From contig JASANZ010002225.1 in assembly GCA_030849805.1 (NCBI GenBank), positions 16,525 through 80,524 of the forward strand: a stretch of DNA of 64,000 nucleotides, written 5' to 3'. The stretch is from Sergeia podlipaevii. Its lineage: Eukaryota; Euglenozoa; Kinetoplastea; Trypanosomatida; Trypanosomatidae. Every line of letters begins with the position of its first letter. Position 1 is the stretch's first letter. The notes beneath the pieces were generated by a model. That model was given only the letters and a program-made list of their open reading frames with translations, did not search any database and was not told the origin of the DNA. The position numbers and the translations under genes were made by a program. This document shows positions 39,000-49,668 of this stretch, one piece after another.

Positions 39000-41210
39000 A
39001 TGTCATCTGCTGTTGAGGCAACTGAATCGTTTGGTAGCAAGATACTTCTCTCAGCGATCTTGCATGCACCGGCTGTGGTGTCGAGTGCGCCTACGGTAGA
39101 GGCACTTTGCTGCGAATGCCCAGTGCTGTTTCTTCAGTCGTCAGCGAAGGAGCTTCAAGCGTGTGAGTCTGCTAAAACTCTTCCGCTGCACAAGCAGCTT
39201 GCTAATATGCAGTCAGTGTTTGCACAGATAGAAAGACCCAGTTTTATAGATGATGTCCACATGTTGCCCATCGCGTCAACTACTGAAACACTATGTTACT
39301 ACGAAAATATAGTTGTTGCAGGCGCATCAGAGATTAGAGACGAGACCGCGCTTCTTGCGTTGGATTATGTGTTTATCAATGAAGGAGGCACCGCTGTCCC
39401 CGGTAGCGCAGATGGCCACATTTCTGCGCCGACACAATGGAACTTTTCCAAGAGCACGGAGGATGACGTCAAGATGGATGCCATGTACGCTGCTCCGCTT
39501 CTTGTCTTTGACGATCGCTACGAGGCGGATGGCTTCTGGCCATTCTTTGAGGCTCTCATACAGCGCGGCTCAAAGAACTGTACTGATTTTAAAGCAAAAG
39601 TGATACAGGAGGACGATGATGATGATAGTGGCATCCCTTTAGATCAGCAGTCTACTGCACAGGTGATTGTACAGCTGCAGGGCATTGCTGTTCCGCAAGT
39701 CCACAGGCCTGGGGAGGCAGGCGCCTCTTTTGATATCTTCTATACTCACCAGAAGGATGTAGAGGAACCACGCAAGGAAGACGCCAGCTCTCAGCCGCCA
39801 GATCGCATACATAAGACAACAACGAAGTTGGTTGTACGCAATGGGGCGACACTACACAATGTCCTTAGCGGTGCACAGGCCCTGTGTGAGGCAGTGGAGG
39901 AGCAGTGGGGCGTACCACACTGCGTGTTCTACCTTTCCTTCTTTCATGAGCACAGCATGCGCAAACAGAATCTTTGTGTGATACGGCTTACACATAGCTG
40001 CTCTATCAAGCTCGGCGTGGATGACTTACTTTCTTCTGAGGTGCTACGGATGCTCGTGGAAGAATTGACACTTGCATCAGCAGAAGGCCCACTTGAGTCT
40101 TCTCCCAACGAGGAGGTGTTAGATGTATTCGACGAAGAGGAAATCAGCCGCGCCTTTGAACAAACACGACTCACAAGAATTGTGCGCAAGGTGATGACTC
40201 ATAACTACGCTACCTGCCGCGACACTAGCACTCCGCTCTTCCATTGGGTGGTGAATCTTCCTGAGTGTGAGCTGTTGGAGGTGGTGACGGGAACTGACTT
40301 GTTACCAGAAATCGAGCAGGCGGTGCACCTCCTCTGTGCCCACTTCTCCCCCGCCAATACCTCTTCAGAAACGGCCGCAAGCATCCTTGTGAGCCTGCAG
40401 GAGATCAACCTACTGCGTCAGCAGCGGCACGAAAAGCTGCAAAGGAGAAGGAAGGAACCATCGCACGGCAACGAAGAAGAGATAACGCCCTCTGCAGTAC
40501 ATGTCAGTTCCGTGCAAGAGGTCTTTTTATCTGATCCACGAGACTCTTCTGACCTGCTCTTTGACTGTCATTCTGCGGTACAAACAGAAAGCCCAGCTGC
40601 TGGCACATTGGAGGAGTGTCCCCCTTCCAATTTGAGTGAAGCACCTCAGCGCTTGGGCGATAGCAGCTTTCAACGAACCGCACCACAGTGCCCTCTTTCA
40701 GTGCACACTCAGCAGCGCCACACGATGAACGTCAAGCGTGGCGATGATCATGTGCATCCGCAACACTCGAGCAGTCCTGACACCAGCGCTGCAGACCTCA
40801 CTAGCGCCGAGCAGTCACCTGACTCTTGCGTGCTACTCTCTGCCAGAGGGGACTCCCCAATGCACAGTTGTTTAGACTCTATACCAGTGAAACCGCTGGT
40901 CGTGATGCCACCTGTTCGCATCTCCGACTGTGCGTCGCCTAAGTGTTCTGTGGGAACTGCGGTATTAGTTCGTAGTGAGAGTGAGGATCGCAGACAACGT
41001 CGTCGCCGACCGATTAGTGGATGCAGCGGAAGGCGCGGTCCTACCTTCGACCGCATCCCGGATCATGGCGATGGAGAGCTACGGGTGCGGCGCCGCAGAC
41101 CACTGACTAGTGGCGTAAAAGCAGCTCTGTTTGCTTGCCCCTACGACGACTTGTGCTCTGCTGCTCTTCTTTACAGTGGCGATGAGAGTTGCAATGGCTT
41201 TCAATACTAA
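39000..41210 (+). CDS. Unknown 736-residue protein
   Basis: Not recognised. Residues about 1-440 look folded, with a strand-rich segment (LALDYVFINEGG), an acidic spacer (EDDDDDSG near 204), and a central block (about 280-345) containing VVRNGATLHNVLSGAQALCEAVEEQWGVPHC. The last 250 residues are Ser/Pro/Arg-rich, with basic clusters (RRQRRRRP) late in the sequence. No signal peptide or membrane segment is visible. The ATG follows an A-run and is the first after the predicted acceptor. Confidence 0.82.
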   Translation: MSSAVEATESFGSKILLSAILHAPAVVSSAPTVEALCCECPVLFLQSSAKELQACESAKTLPLHKQLANMQSVFAQIERPSFIDDVHMLPIASTTETLCYYENIVVAGASEIRDETALLALDYVFINEGGTAVPGSADGHISAPTQWNFSKSTEDDVKMDAMYAAPLLVFDDRYEADGFWPFFEALIQRGSKNCTDFKAKVIQEDDDDDSGIPLDQQSTAQVIVQLQGIAVPQVHRPGEAGASFDIFYTHQKDVEEPRKEDASSQPPDRIHKTTTKLVVRNGATLHNVLSGAQALCEAVEEQWGVPHCVFYLSFFHEHSMRKQNLCVIRLTHSCSIKLGVDDLLSSEVLRMLVEELTLASAEGPLESSPNEEVLDVFDEEEISRAFEQTRLTRIVRKVMTHNYATCRDTSTPLFHWVVNLPECELLEVVTGTDLLPEIEQAVHLLCAHFSPANTSSETAASILVSLQEINLLRQQRHEKLQRRRKEPSHGNEEEITPSAVHVSSVQEVFLSDPRDSSDLLFDCHSAVQTESPAAGTLEECPPSNLSEAPQRLGDSSFQRTAPQCPLSVHTQQRHTMNVKRGDDHVHPQHSSSPDTSAADLTSAEQSPDSCVLLSARGDSPMHSCLDSIPVKPLVVMPPVRISDCASPKCSVGTAVLVRSESEDRRQRRRRPISGCSGRRGPTFDRIPDHGDGELRVRRRRPLTSGVKAALFACPYDDLCSAALLYSGDESCNGFQY

Positions 41211-42158
41211 GCACGTTGATGGCGGACTTGTAGAATGCTTTATGAGGAAATGTGTGCCTGAGTCTCGCATACAAGAGAAATATAGTAATTGCGCTTACAG
41301 TTATTGTTATTTTTTTTCAATAATGTTTTTTCTTTTCAGTTACAAAATGAAAGATATATATATCTATATAGACTGTGTGACTTCTGCGGATTGTAGTTTT
41401 CCTTTTACATCTCCTTCATATTTTTTTTTTTTTTCTATGAGTTCTTCTTTTTTTTTGCTTTATGAGGATTTATTCTGTGGTCTTTTTTTGGGAAAAACAT
41501 TTCTACTTTTTTTTTTTCATTTCCTCGATGCGTGTATGTATGGCTAGTAGAGGAATAAGCCACAGCGAAGAAAAAGATTACATTACTACTACGAAACTGA
41601 ACTCTCTGTTTGAGTTTCTTATCTACTTTTATTATTGGTGGTTTTTTCATCTTCAATTTTTATCGACGAGCGTCCTTGCACTGTCGTATTGCTGTTGCTT
41701 ATTTTCTTTACTGTTGACACATGTTACTTTGCCATTATTCCTTCATTTATTATTTTTTCTTTTTGCTATTATTATCTTTGGAGTACTCTCTTATAAAAGT
41801 AGAGTCTTGCTTACATATAGTTACCAAGAAGGGGTTTGTGCATCCTTTTTTTTTTGTACAAAAAACATTTATATAAAAGTCTATAGGACATATATATATA
41901 TAGGGAGAGAGAGAGCCTTTTCCTCCGCTATTTCCCCGTTTTTCTTTTCCAATTTTTTCCGGCAGCGACATTTTTTTTTTTTTTTACTTTCCACTGTTGA
42001 AGTGCTTTTGTTGATAGATTTGTGGTTGCTGACATTCTGTTATCGGAGGAGTTTTGCTGCAGAGAATATATATATATATATATTTATATTTTGACGGAAA
42101 AGCCACCCCTTCGTAATTTGTGTGTGTGTAGGAGTGGGAGTGCTGCTTGTAAATAGTT
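41211..42158 (+). promoter_or_regulatory. Intergenic spacer, strongly T-rich
   Basis: No gene. A 210-codon frame at 41462-42094 is a translation of T-rich DNA and was rejected. The T15 tract at about 41971-41987 is followed by AG 42001-42002, the best acceptor for the kinesin gene. An AT run lies at 42066-42083 in the 5' UTR. Confidence 0.5.
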
Positions 42159-45100
42159 ATGGATCTTTTTCTTAGAGTAAGGGGATACACAGGAGATCAA
42201 GCACCAACCCAATCTAATGCATGTAGCTCACCACTGGATGTCGATGAAGGTCTTGCGTGGAAAGCATGGTGCTTTGACTCTGGTGTGTGGACTGCAAGCG
42301 GACCTTCGCAGAGTGCTTACGTAGCTGACCAGCCAACAATAAGTAGTGAAGTACTTGCGAAGACGCGCATTGTTAGTCACTTTTTGAGCAATGGGAACTT
42401 CTTTATGTTTACATATGGTCCACCGAAGTCCGGTAAATCGTACGCTATGTTTGGAGAGGCATTGACTGCTGCGGGGCTAGAGAAGGACGCTAATGCGGTT
42501 GCTATTCAACGTAGACGACAGCGCAAACACAACGGCCGAGGAGGGGGCGGTTTGTTTGATAGCAGCGATAGCGATGAGTTCGGTGACAGTAGAGAGAGCG
42601 AAGACACGAGCGGCGACACCGTACCAAAACTGAACAGCTCTCAAGCGAAGCGTCTTCCTCCGAGAACCTCTATTGAGTACATGTCCGCCCCCCAAAACCG
42701 TGGTATCATAGTTGAATTTTTTGATTTCTTCTTTTCCCACCTAAACACGCGACGCTCGTCCAAAGGTGGTGGTAATACAAATCAATTATGGGGCCTCAAG
42801 ACACCATTGCTGGAAATTTCAGTGTTAGAGTACTATGGAGGAGAATGGTTTGACCTTCTCAGTAATCAGCTGTGCAATGTGCCTGAGACTTCATTGGCAA
42901 TCTTTCAAACGGTGTCCTCCTCTGCCAACGTGATGACAATGCTAATGCGCGCGCAGCGCCGCCGCATGGAGACGTCACACCCAAGTACTGTCACATCGAT
43001 CTCGCATCTTGTGGTTCAAGTACGGCTTTGTGAGAGCGATGCGGAAGACCAGGAAGCCAGCGACAGACACTGCCACTATGGCTATTTCGTGGATCTTTGT
43101 GGAGCGGAGGTACTCCCACTACCCCCAGGAACATATAGCAGGGACGTGCACACGTCTAGTGATGCAGAGGGGCACATGCATAAAACTTTTGCTACTTTTC
43201 GTTCTGCGCTGCTGGCATACCAACCTACAAGAGTGGATGGTGTTGGTAGTGAGCACAGGTATAAGGAATTCTCTAAGAATACTCGATGGCCGCTCTTCTT
43301 GAAGCGCGCCATGAATGGCAGAAACAACACACACGTTGTCGGTATATTTGCTGTCCCTCCGAGCCATCATGTTACCGACGCTACAGCTGATATACTGCGC
43401 TTTTCAGAAGTCTTACACGAAAGGCAGGTCACAGGGGCGACGCGGGGGCATGCGAACGGTGTTCTGCCACCACTTTCGTCTTGCTCCTCATTCACTGATG
43501 GAGCTTTAGAGCCCACCACTCGTGCTGGTTGTGAAGACCAACCCCGGCACTATAGAAATTATGTGCCGAGCAATTCAAGTGGCAGCAGCAGCAGCCACAC
43601 GACAGAAGAAAAGACGATCTTTAAAGCAGGTGGGAGTGGCCGCCGCTACAGCGATATCAGTAGTGAGCCAAACTTGTACACCCCAGTGAAACGCCTTGAG
43701 CGTAGTGACCTGGACAATAGTGGCAGCCCAGTCATCAGCACTGACACACCAGCGAAGCAGCGCGACTCGCATGGTAAAAAAAAGCATCGCAGACGCAAGA
43801 ACAACAGCCGTTCTCCGCGTGGGATGACAACCGAAGACCGATATCAGTGCTACGCAGCGGCGGCGACTTCGCAGGCACATCAGACACCTTTCTCACCTCG
43901 TGCGGCGGCATCCCCGAGTGCGTCATCTAGAAGCAACGCTGCCAAGTTTCAGCACTCGACTGCATTCAAACAAGATGTAACAGGAAGCATGCGGGGAGCG
44001 AGTGGGGCTTATGGAACTTCCGTCAATAGTGCCTCTCGCCTGCTTAGTGAAGCAAAACCACTTTACAGCAGCGGCACCTTTCATGGACGGTTTTCCTATC
44101 TCTCGCCTTCTGCAATGGTGAGTAACATAGCAGCTACCTACTATTATGGGGATCAGGATATCGGTACACGTAGCAACGCTCAGACTTCTCCAACAGATGC
44201 TCTACTTGCTGCTGAGAAGCGCAGTCGCCGTTCACTCGAGAAGATCCAGTGCGAGTCCTGGGATCTCATATTGCTGCGGCAGCGCAACGAATTGAAAAAG
44301 ATCACTGCTATGTCAAGGACACAGCGTTACACTCACATACCGAACTCAGCAGAAGCCACAACTGTTCGCGCGCGCTATAAGAATGATGCCAGTGCACGCA
44401 GGAAAGACTCACAAAGCTATAGGAAAGGTGGCAGCACTCCAACTGCGGTGTCGTCGTATTGTCACAGCGAGGCACGTGTGCTTCACAAAAGGCGTGAAGG
44501 TGCTGCTAACGGCAAATTGGCCACTGATGGACGGCATCACCATCAGCGCCAGCACGGCACTACGGGCTCTGGTCCCAGCTCGCATAATGCTACTTATCTC
44601 TCTCAGGAAAGTGCTTACCGCGGTACCTTGGATCCTGATGACTCACTCTTCTCGGTCTCGGTTGAAAGGCTGCCAGAACTGGTAAACAGAACGGAAGGCG
44701 TGTCCTCCACGATAACAGGCACTCACAGTAGGAAGGAACTGAAGGAGCACAAGCGGTGTGTCTCCCGTGAAGATCTCCTTCCTAAAGATATGGATGCGCG
44801 ACACTCAGAAAGTTGTCGGAAAACGAGAGGTTCGCGTACTGACACGAACTGTTCTCTAAATACTCCCACTGGATGCACGAGGGGAAGCAGCAGTGTAGGC
44901 ACGACACACCGCACGAAGGAGTCCTTGTACTCTACCGTGCGTAGTCAGGTATGCTCACCTGACATCGCTCCTCATGAGAGTGTTTATCCAGTTGTTGTAG
45001 AGAGCCATGCTCTTATATCAGCGCAGCGGGCTGTACTCGGCGAGGAATTGATGGCAAGGAGCTCGCTTGAACTAAAAGAGTTGCGCGCGCGACGGAAATT

Positions 45101-45179
45101 TGAGGCTCGGCCAAACAATTCCACCCCCACCACTCAAAGGGGCTTCGGTAAGCTGTGGCTACCTGTCCCGACACGTTAA
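42159..45179 (+). CDS. Divergent kinesin-like protein
   Basis: A 1006-residue protein with a highly diverged kinesin motor at the N-terminus. Motor elements seen in order are a P-loop region TYGPPKSGKSYAMFG (about 85-99) in place of GQTGSGKT, a switch I relative STVTSISH (about 276-283) in place of NxxSSRSH, a switch II relative DLCGAE (about 312-317) in place of DLAGSE, and a C-terminal motor helix ADILRFSEVLHER resembling TLRFA. A Ser/Asp-rich insert (about 110-165) interrupts the domain after the P-loop. Beyond about residue 430 the protein is Ser/Arg-rich with one predicted helix near 700. ATPase activity is uncertain. Kinetoplastids carry many lineage-specific kinesins of this sort. Confidence 0.75.
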   Translation: MDLFLRVRGYTGDQAPTQSNACSSPLDVDEGLAWKAWCFDSGVWTASGPSQSAYVADQPTISSEVLAKTRIVSHFLSNGNFFMFTYGPPKSGKSYAMFGEALTAAGLEKDANAVAIQRRRQRKHNGRGGGGLFDSSDSDEFGDSRESEDTSGDTVPKLNSSQAKRLPPRTSIEYMSAPQNRGIIVEFFDFFFSHLNTRRSSKGGGNTNQLWGLKTPLLEISVLEYYGGEWFDLLSNQLCNVPETSLAIFQTVSSSANVMTMLMRAQRRRMETSHPSTVTSISHLVVQVRLCESDAEDQEASDRHCHYGYFVDLCGAEVLPLPPGTYSRDVHTSSDAEGHMHKTFATFRSALLAYQPTRVDGVGSEHRYKEFSKNTRWPLFLKRAMNGRNNTHVVGIFAVPPSHHVTDATADILRFSEVLHERQVTGATRGHANGVLPPLSSCSSFTDGALEPTTRAGCEDQPRHYRNYVPSNSSGSSSSHTTEEKTIFKAGGSGRRYSDISSEPNLYTPVKRLERSDLDNSGSPVISTDTPAKQRDSHGKKKHRRRKNNSRSPRGMTTEDRYQCYAAAATSQAHQTPFSPRAAASPSASSRSNAAKFQHSTAFKQDVTGSMRGASGAYGTSVNSASRLLSEAKPLYSSGTFHGRFSYLSPSAMVSNIAATYYYGDQDIGTRSNAQTSPTDALLAAEKRSRRSLEKIQCESWDLILLRQRNELKKITAMSRTQRYTHIPNSAEATTVRARYKNDASARRKDSQSYRKGGSTPTAVSSYCHSEARVLHKRREGAANGKLATDGRHHHQRQHGTTGSGPSSHNATYLSQESAYRGTLDPDDSLFSVSVERLPELVNRTEGVSSTITGTHSRKELKEHKRCVSREDLLPKDMDARHSESCRKTRGSRTDTNCSLNTPTGCTRGSSSVGTTHRTKESLYSTVRSQVCSPDIAPHESVYPVVVESHALISAQRAVLGEELMARSSLELKELRARRKFEARPNNSTPTTQRGFGKLWLPVPTR

Positions 45180-46679
45180 TTCATGAGTTTATAGACGCTC
45201 CCATTGCACCGTGAATGGAGGTCTAAAAATGCAATTTTTTTTTTCTATTTTTAAGTTCTGCGTCATTTTTCTTTTTTCTTCTTTGCGGTTTTGATAACGC
45301 TGTATGTATACAAATATTCATTCCATTTTTTTTTTTTTTGTGTGTGTAGGTACGCAGTAAATGTCTATTTATATCTATGCATATACTACTCTACGTCGAA
45401 TTGAGAACGCATTTATTGTGGTACACTTTGCATTGTTAGATACGCTTTTTCTTTTTTTTTGTTTCTTTAGCCTTTTCTCACCCTTTCTTCTTGCATGCAT
45501 CCTCTCCCGTATTTATTATTTTATTAAAAAAATATGCTTATGTTCGCTTCTCTATTGATAAATATTGAAAGTCCATTGTGACTGATTGAGGCAGAATATA
45601 GTCGGAATGGTCGAGTGCATTTATGTACTTTTTTTTTTTTTTGGATGATATGCATTTTTTTTTTTCAATGGCGATATTTTCTTGTGAGCATTTACTCCTC
45701 TTTTGGAGAGTGTGTTGATGCGTTTAACAAAAAAAACTACTTTTTTTTGGATGACTATTAACAACAATACCTGCAGAGTGCATGATTAGGGTTGCGCCGC
45801 CGTTCTTGTTTGTTTACAGAATTTACTTATAAAGCTTAGCACACCATTGTATTGTCAAGTAATATATAGATAGATGTACTATATACCTGTTTTCTTACTA
45901 TACTAGCTGCAGGCTATGCATCCAATGCGGAGGGGAAGACAATAATCTCTAGACGATATGTACTTTTTTTTCTTTCACATGTGCAGTCTTTATACTTGGA
46001 AATGACAGCACATATGCACTCCAGTTTACTTACTTGCATTCTTTTTCTTTTGGATGTTGCTACTGATGTATTTATTATTAGTCGCCTAATACTTTTCTTT
46101 CTCTGTCTAATTCTCTTGTGTCTCTTACTAGTTGTGTATTTATTAAGACACGCAAACACGTAACTGTGCCTGTGTGTGTGCGCGCGCGTGTTCAGTCTAT
46201 GGATTTTGGCGAATATGGGTCGATGTGGAGTTACGGATTGATGGCATTGAGTATTTCCTTGAACGATATGCGTATAGTATGATTTTGTCCATATATATAT
46301 ATTTCTGCGCACGAAGAGAATGTACAAGTACAAAATAGTGATCCGCTTTTGTTCTTCTGACCATGATGTGGTCTTCCGATTATATCATCAATGTTTTTAT
46401 CTCCTCTTCATGCAGTTAGAAATTGGCGTCTCTAATGTCTTTTCTTTGTACTCTTTTCTTTCCATTTGTGTGTGATAGTAATATAAAAGGGAAGCGTGTG
46501 AGTCAGCGAGACAGATTGACGTCTGGTTGCATTATCTTTTTCTTTGCTAAGTATCAAACAAGTGTTTCCAATCTTTGCTGAGCTACAGACACGTAATATA
46601 TAAGCGCATACATAGGCGTACTCAGGGGCACAACAGAATATAACAACTATATACTGCACCTCAAAAGAAAGTTGTCGTC
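45180..46679 (+). promoter_or_regulatory. 1.5-kb gene-poor spacer
   Basis: No gene is visible. T-rich runs occur at about 45333-45345, 45629-45643 and 45657-45665. AG 46477-46478 (after a TC tract) and AG 46550-46551 (after TTTTTCTTTGCTA) are the best acceptors for the gene at 46680. A single TTAGGGTT at about 45786 is not a telomeric array. Confidence 0.4.
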
Positions 46680-47540
46680 ATGAATCGATTATTTAAGTCT
46701 TTGTCGACATTCCCTACGGAGATGGGTGTTGCCGAGAGCATCTCCCATTTTGCTAAATTATCACTCGCAGATCTAGGCTTCTACGTCTCTGACACTCATG
46801 CAATGAAGTACTTTGCTGATAAGTCGTACCCACTCGCCGGCCACGCACTGCTGCTTGAGAACGCTCTGCATCAGTGCGCTTTTAAGGAAGATGAGAACAG
46901 GAGCGCTGTGGAGGAAAGTAGCGCAGGTAGCGGCCATTTTGTGCAGTTCCCATGGAAGAACAGCAAGAGCGACATCATTGGCTGCTCAACGCTATGTGAA
47001 AACGACACAGTGACAATGTGTTGGTTCGTCGTCCCCCCTCAGCACTCCCTAGCGCTGCACGATCACCCCAGTATGCATGTGTGGCAGCGCGTGCTGCATG
47101 GCTCTCTTCACCTCACTTCCATCGACTGGACGGAGCAGTTCCGCTTGCTGGGTCCAGTAGAACTGGCAAAGACTGGCGGCGAAGGGATTGTGGTCTTCTC
47201 TGAAAAAGTGGATGGATGTGATGGACCTGTGGAGCCTGCATCTCTGTTTCATTTTTCGCCGGAAGCCGGTGGTGGCGTGCTACACTCACTCACGAATCAA
47301 AGCACGACTGAACCTGCCCTCTTCATTGACATCATCTCTCCTCCATACGAGCGTCCCCCTATGTTTTCTACGTGCACGTACTTTGGAGCCACAAAGCTTG
47401 GTGAGCCTTTTGGCAAGGACAAGGAGTGGGGTGATAGTGGTATTGTTGGTACCCTAGCTGCTGGGGACAAGGTCCGCCTTGTGCCTCGTATAGACTATAA
47501 AGGGCCACCAATGGACGCATATGTGCACATCTCCGCATAG
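46680..47540 (+). CDS. Thiol dioxygenase of the ADO/plant cysteine oxidase family
   Basis: A 286-residue cupin-fold enzyme. The motif FVVPPQHSLALHDHPSMHV supplies His127 and His129, and GGGVLHSL supplies His202, giving the three-His iron site of cysteamine/N-terminal cysteine dioxygenases. The late block DIISPPYERP...CTYF matches the conserved PPY/CTYY segment of the family. It oxidises a thiol (cysteamine or an N-terminal Cys) with O2 to a sulfinate and in animals and plants acts in oxygen sensing; the substrate here is unknown. A second upstream Met at 15 is possible, but the first ATG fits the predicted leader. No targeting signal is obvious. Confidence 0.88.
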   Translation: MNRLFKSLSTFPTEMGVAESISHFAKLSLADLGFYVSDTHAMKYFADKSYPLAGHALLLENALHQCAFKEDENRSAVEESSAGSGHFVQFPWKNSKSDIIGCSTLCENDTVTMCWFVVPPQHSLALHDHPSMHVWQRVLHGSLHLTSIDWTEQFRLLGPVELAKTGGEGIVVFSEKVDGCDGPVEPASLFHFSPEAGGGVLHSLTNQSTTEPALFIDIISPPYERPPMFSTCTYFGATKLGEPFGKDKEWGDSGIVGTLAAGDKVRLVPRIDYKGPPMDAYVHISA

Positions 47541-48120
47541 TATGCTATGAGGATGGAAAATAGAGCATGAAACCTCGCATTCTCAAGGAGAATCTCAAAA
47601 GATGAAACCAAAAACACAAAGAAAGAAATGCATTCTTTAAAAAAATGCGTAATGTACATTTATCAACTAGTTGTATTGTGCTGATCTTTCACTCTTACTG
47701 TGTATAGTGACATTAAAACGAGTGCAAGACAAACGCTGTTTTATCGTTACGCTATGCATTTTTTTTTTTTTGACGATTTCACCGGTTTTTTTTTTGGTTG
47801 CCTAATTTTTTCTTACGTACATTTTGCTATAGAAATTTGATTAGTGCCATCAAACATATTGAATAGTGAACGCGAGGTCTCATACCTCACGCCATTTCAC
47901 TCTTCTTAGCTATTTTTTTTTTTTAGTTTATCGCTTCTAATAATAAAAAAAAGGAATTTGACTAGTTGAATATTTTTTACTCACCTCTCACGCAAAAACA
48001 TAAACTGTTGTTCGTTTCTCTTGTTTTTTGGTCACGTACAGGACGATTTGAAAAATAATATTACTAGTCGTTTTGTATTTTTTTTTCCAAAACTTTTTTT
48101 TCCATTGTCAAGATAACACA
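47541..48120 (+). promoter_or_regulatory. Intergenic spacer
   Basis: T-rich runs near 47761-47771 and 47786-47794, a small stem (GAGGT/ACCTC) near 47875-47895, and a T-rich tract at about 48075-48103 followed by AG 48111-48112, giving an 8-nt 5' UTR for the COQ6 gene. No gene is visible. Confidence 0.5.
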
Positions 48121-49668
48121 ATGCTCCGTCGCAGTATTTCTGCCCGCAGTGCCTCATCCACCGCTACATCCGGTACCGCGACAGCGTGTGATGTTATTGT
48201 GTCCGGTGGGGGCCTAGTTGGGGCGGCGATGATGGCCGCGCTGCAGCAGCTACGTGTGCGCCTTGGGACACCGAGTGCGTTCTCTCACACAAGCGGGACA
48301 CCGAGTACAGCTGGTGGTAGGCTGAACGACACCCCTCTCTCGCGCCTCATGATGGTAGACGCTGCCAGGCATCCCACGTATGATGCTGCTAACATAATGC
48401 ACCAACTCCGCACTGTGAGCATCACACCAGTAAACAGTCGCCTTCTCGATAACCTCGGTGGTTGGGGGAAGCTAACGACAAAGCACCCGTACTACCGCAT
48501 GGCTATTCGCCATGAGCAAGCGAACTCGCCGACGCTGTCCGATGCGGAGCGCTGCTCGTCGTTCTTTATGACGAGCGTGCTAGGAAGCAAGGCCAGTACG
48601 GAGCCGCTATTGGAGTTCACTGATCTCCGTAAGCCTGTTGGCTTCATCTGCTTCAACACAGAGCTGAACGCGGCAATGGTGTCCGTTGTGGAGGATCAGG
48701 CGAGCTTGTACGCAAGCACATCCCCGGCCGTTCCTGATGCACTCTGCTTTGACGCTCGTTTGCAGGATATTAGGCTGCCGCCTGTTGGCGACATGGATGG
48801 TGAGTGGGGCAGCGCGCGGCTGTTCCAATGTGGCGGTGCCACCAAAGAGACAGGCGAAGAGAAGAGGTTTGCGCTCGTACTTGGGTGTGAAGGTCGAGGC
48901 AGTCCACTGCGTGACGTACTGCATTCTCCCTCCGTGCAGCACGACTACTCACAGACTGCCTTTGTGTGCACTGTTCGTGTTCCCAAACAGGCAGATGGCA
49001 ATCCCTGCTGTTTTCAGAACTTCTTCAGGGATGGCATGATCATTGCCTATCTGCCCACTTCCGATGAAACCGCTAACATTGTATTTAGTACCACTCCACA
49101 GCATGTGCGTACCCTGAACGCCATGTCGCAGCAGGAGCTCGTCGCAGAGCTGAACTCGCGTCTGCACTCCTTCGCACCGAATGATATTCCTGAAATTTTG
49201 GAAGTCCCCCAAGGGCTGGTGAAAGGAGAGCACAAGCGAGCTCATGGGAGCTTCCCGCTTCGCTTGAATGTGGCTACCACCCCATACGCTCCTCGTGCGC
49301 TCCTCGTTGGTGATGCTGCCCACGGTATTCACCCATTCGCTGGCCAGGGGCTGAACCTAGGTCTATATGATGTGTGTGCACTCACTCAAGTACTGGAGGG
49401 GGCTGTGAAAGCTGGTCAGGATATTGGAAGTACGATGGCGGTTGGCGAGGTGTATGCGAGTGAGATGCTGATTCACGCTGCGCCAATGATTGCCAGCATG
49501 GAGGCGCTCAAGCACCTTGTATACGGCGCACCTGGCTTTGCATCAATCGGCATGAAAGCGTTGAACAGTTTACCGATTGTTTCAACCTTGGGAAAGGACG
49601 CTATTTTACAGGTAGCCTCTGGCGCGGCGTTTGCGAGTCGCCACAAGGATTGCTTTTTGATGAGTTAA
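48121..49668 (+). CDS. COQ6: COQ6, ubiquinone biosynthesis flavin monooxygenase
   Basis: A 515-residue class A flavoprotein hydroxylase of the UbiH/COQ6 family. The basic, Ser-rich N-terminus (MLRRSISARSASS) looks like a mitochondrial presequence. The FAD-binding VSGGGLVGAA (28-36), the family motif around LRTVSITP (about 97-104) and LVGDAAHGIHPFAGQGLNLG (about 395-414) are all present. COQ6 hydroxylates the C5 position of the prenylated ring with the help of ferredoxin. It is close to the length of other COQ6 proteins with an N-terminal extension and several inserted loops. The ATG is the first after the acceptor. Confidence 0.93.
   Translation: MLRRSISARSASSTATSGTATACDVIVSGGGLVGAAMMAALQQLRVRLGTPSAFSHTSGTPSTAGGRLNDTPLSRLMMVDAARHPTYDAANIMHQLRTVSITPVNSRLLDNLGGWGKLTTKHPYYRMAIRHEQANSPTLSDAERCSSFFMTSVLGSKASTEPLLEFTDLRKPVGFICFNTELNAAMVSVVEDQASLYASTSPAVPDALCFDARLQDIRLPPVGDMDGEWGSARLFQCGGATKETGEEKRFALVLGCEGRGSPLRDVLHSPSVQHDYSQTAFVCTVRVPKQADGNPCCFQNFFRDGMIIAYLPTSDETANIVFSTTPQHVRTLNAMSQQELVAELNSRLHSFAPNDIPEILEVPQGLVKGEHKRAHGSFPLRLNVATTPYAPRALLVGDAAHGIHPFAGQGLNLGLYDVCALTQVLEGAVKAGQDIGSTMAVGEVYASEMLIHAAPMIASMEALKHLVYGAPGFASIGMKALNSLPIVSTLGKDAILQVASGAAFASRHKDCFLMS

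Noticed and set aside
41462..42094. A 210-codon + strand frame
   Set aside because: It translates almost only T-rich DNA (runs of Phe, Leu, Tyr) and contains the splice-acceptor tract for the kinesin gene; no coding-like composition.
45784..45796. A TTAGGG-like telomeric hexamer (also near 21462)
   Set aside because: Single copies only; no tandem array.
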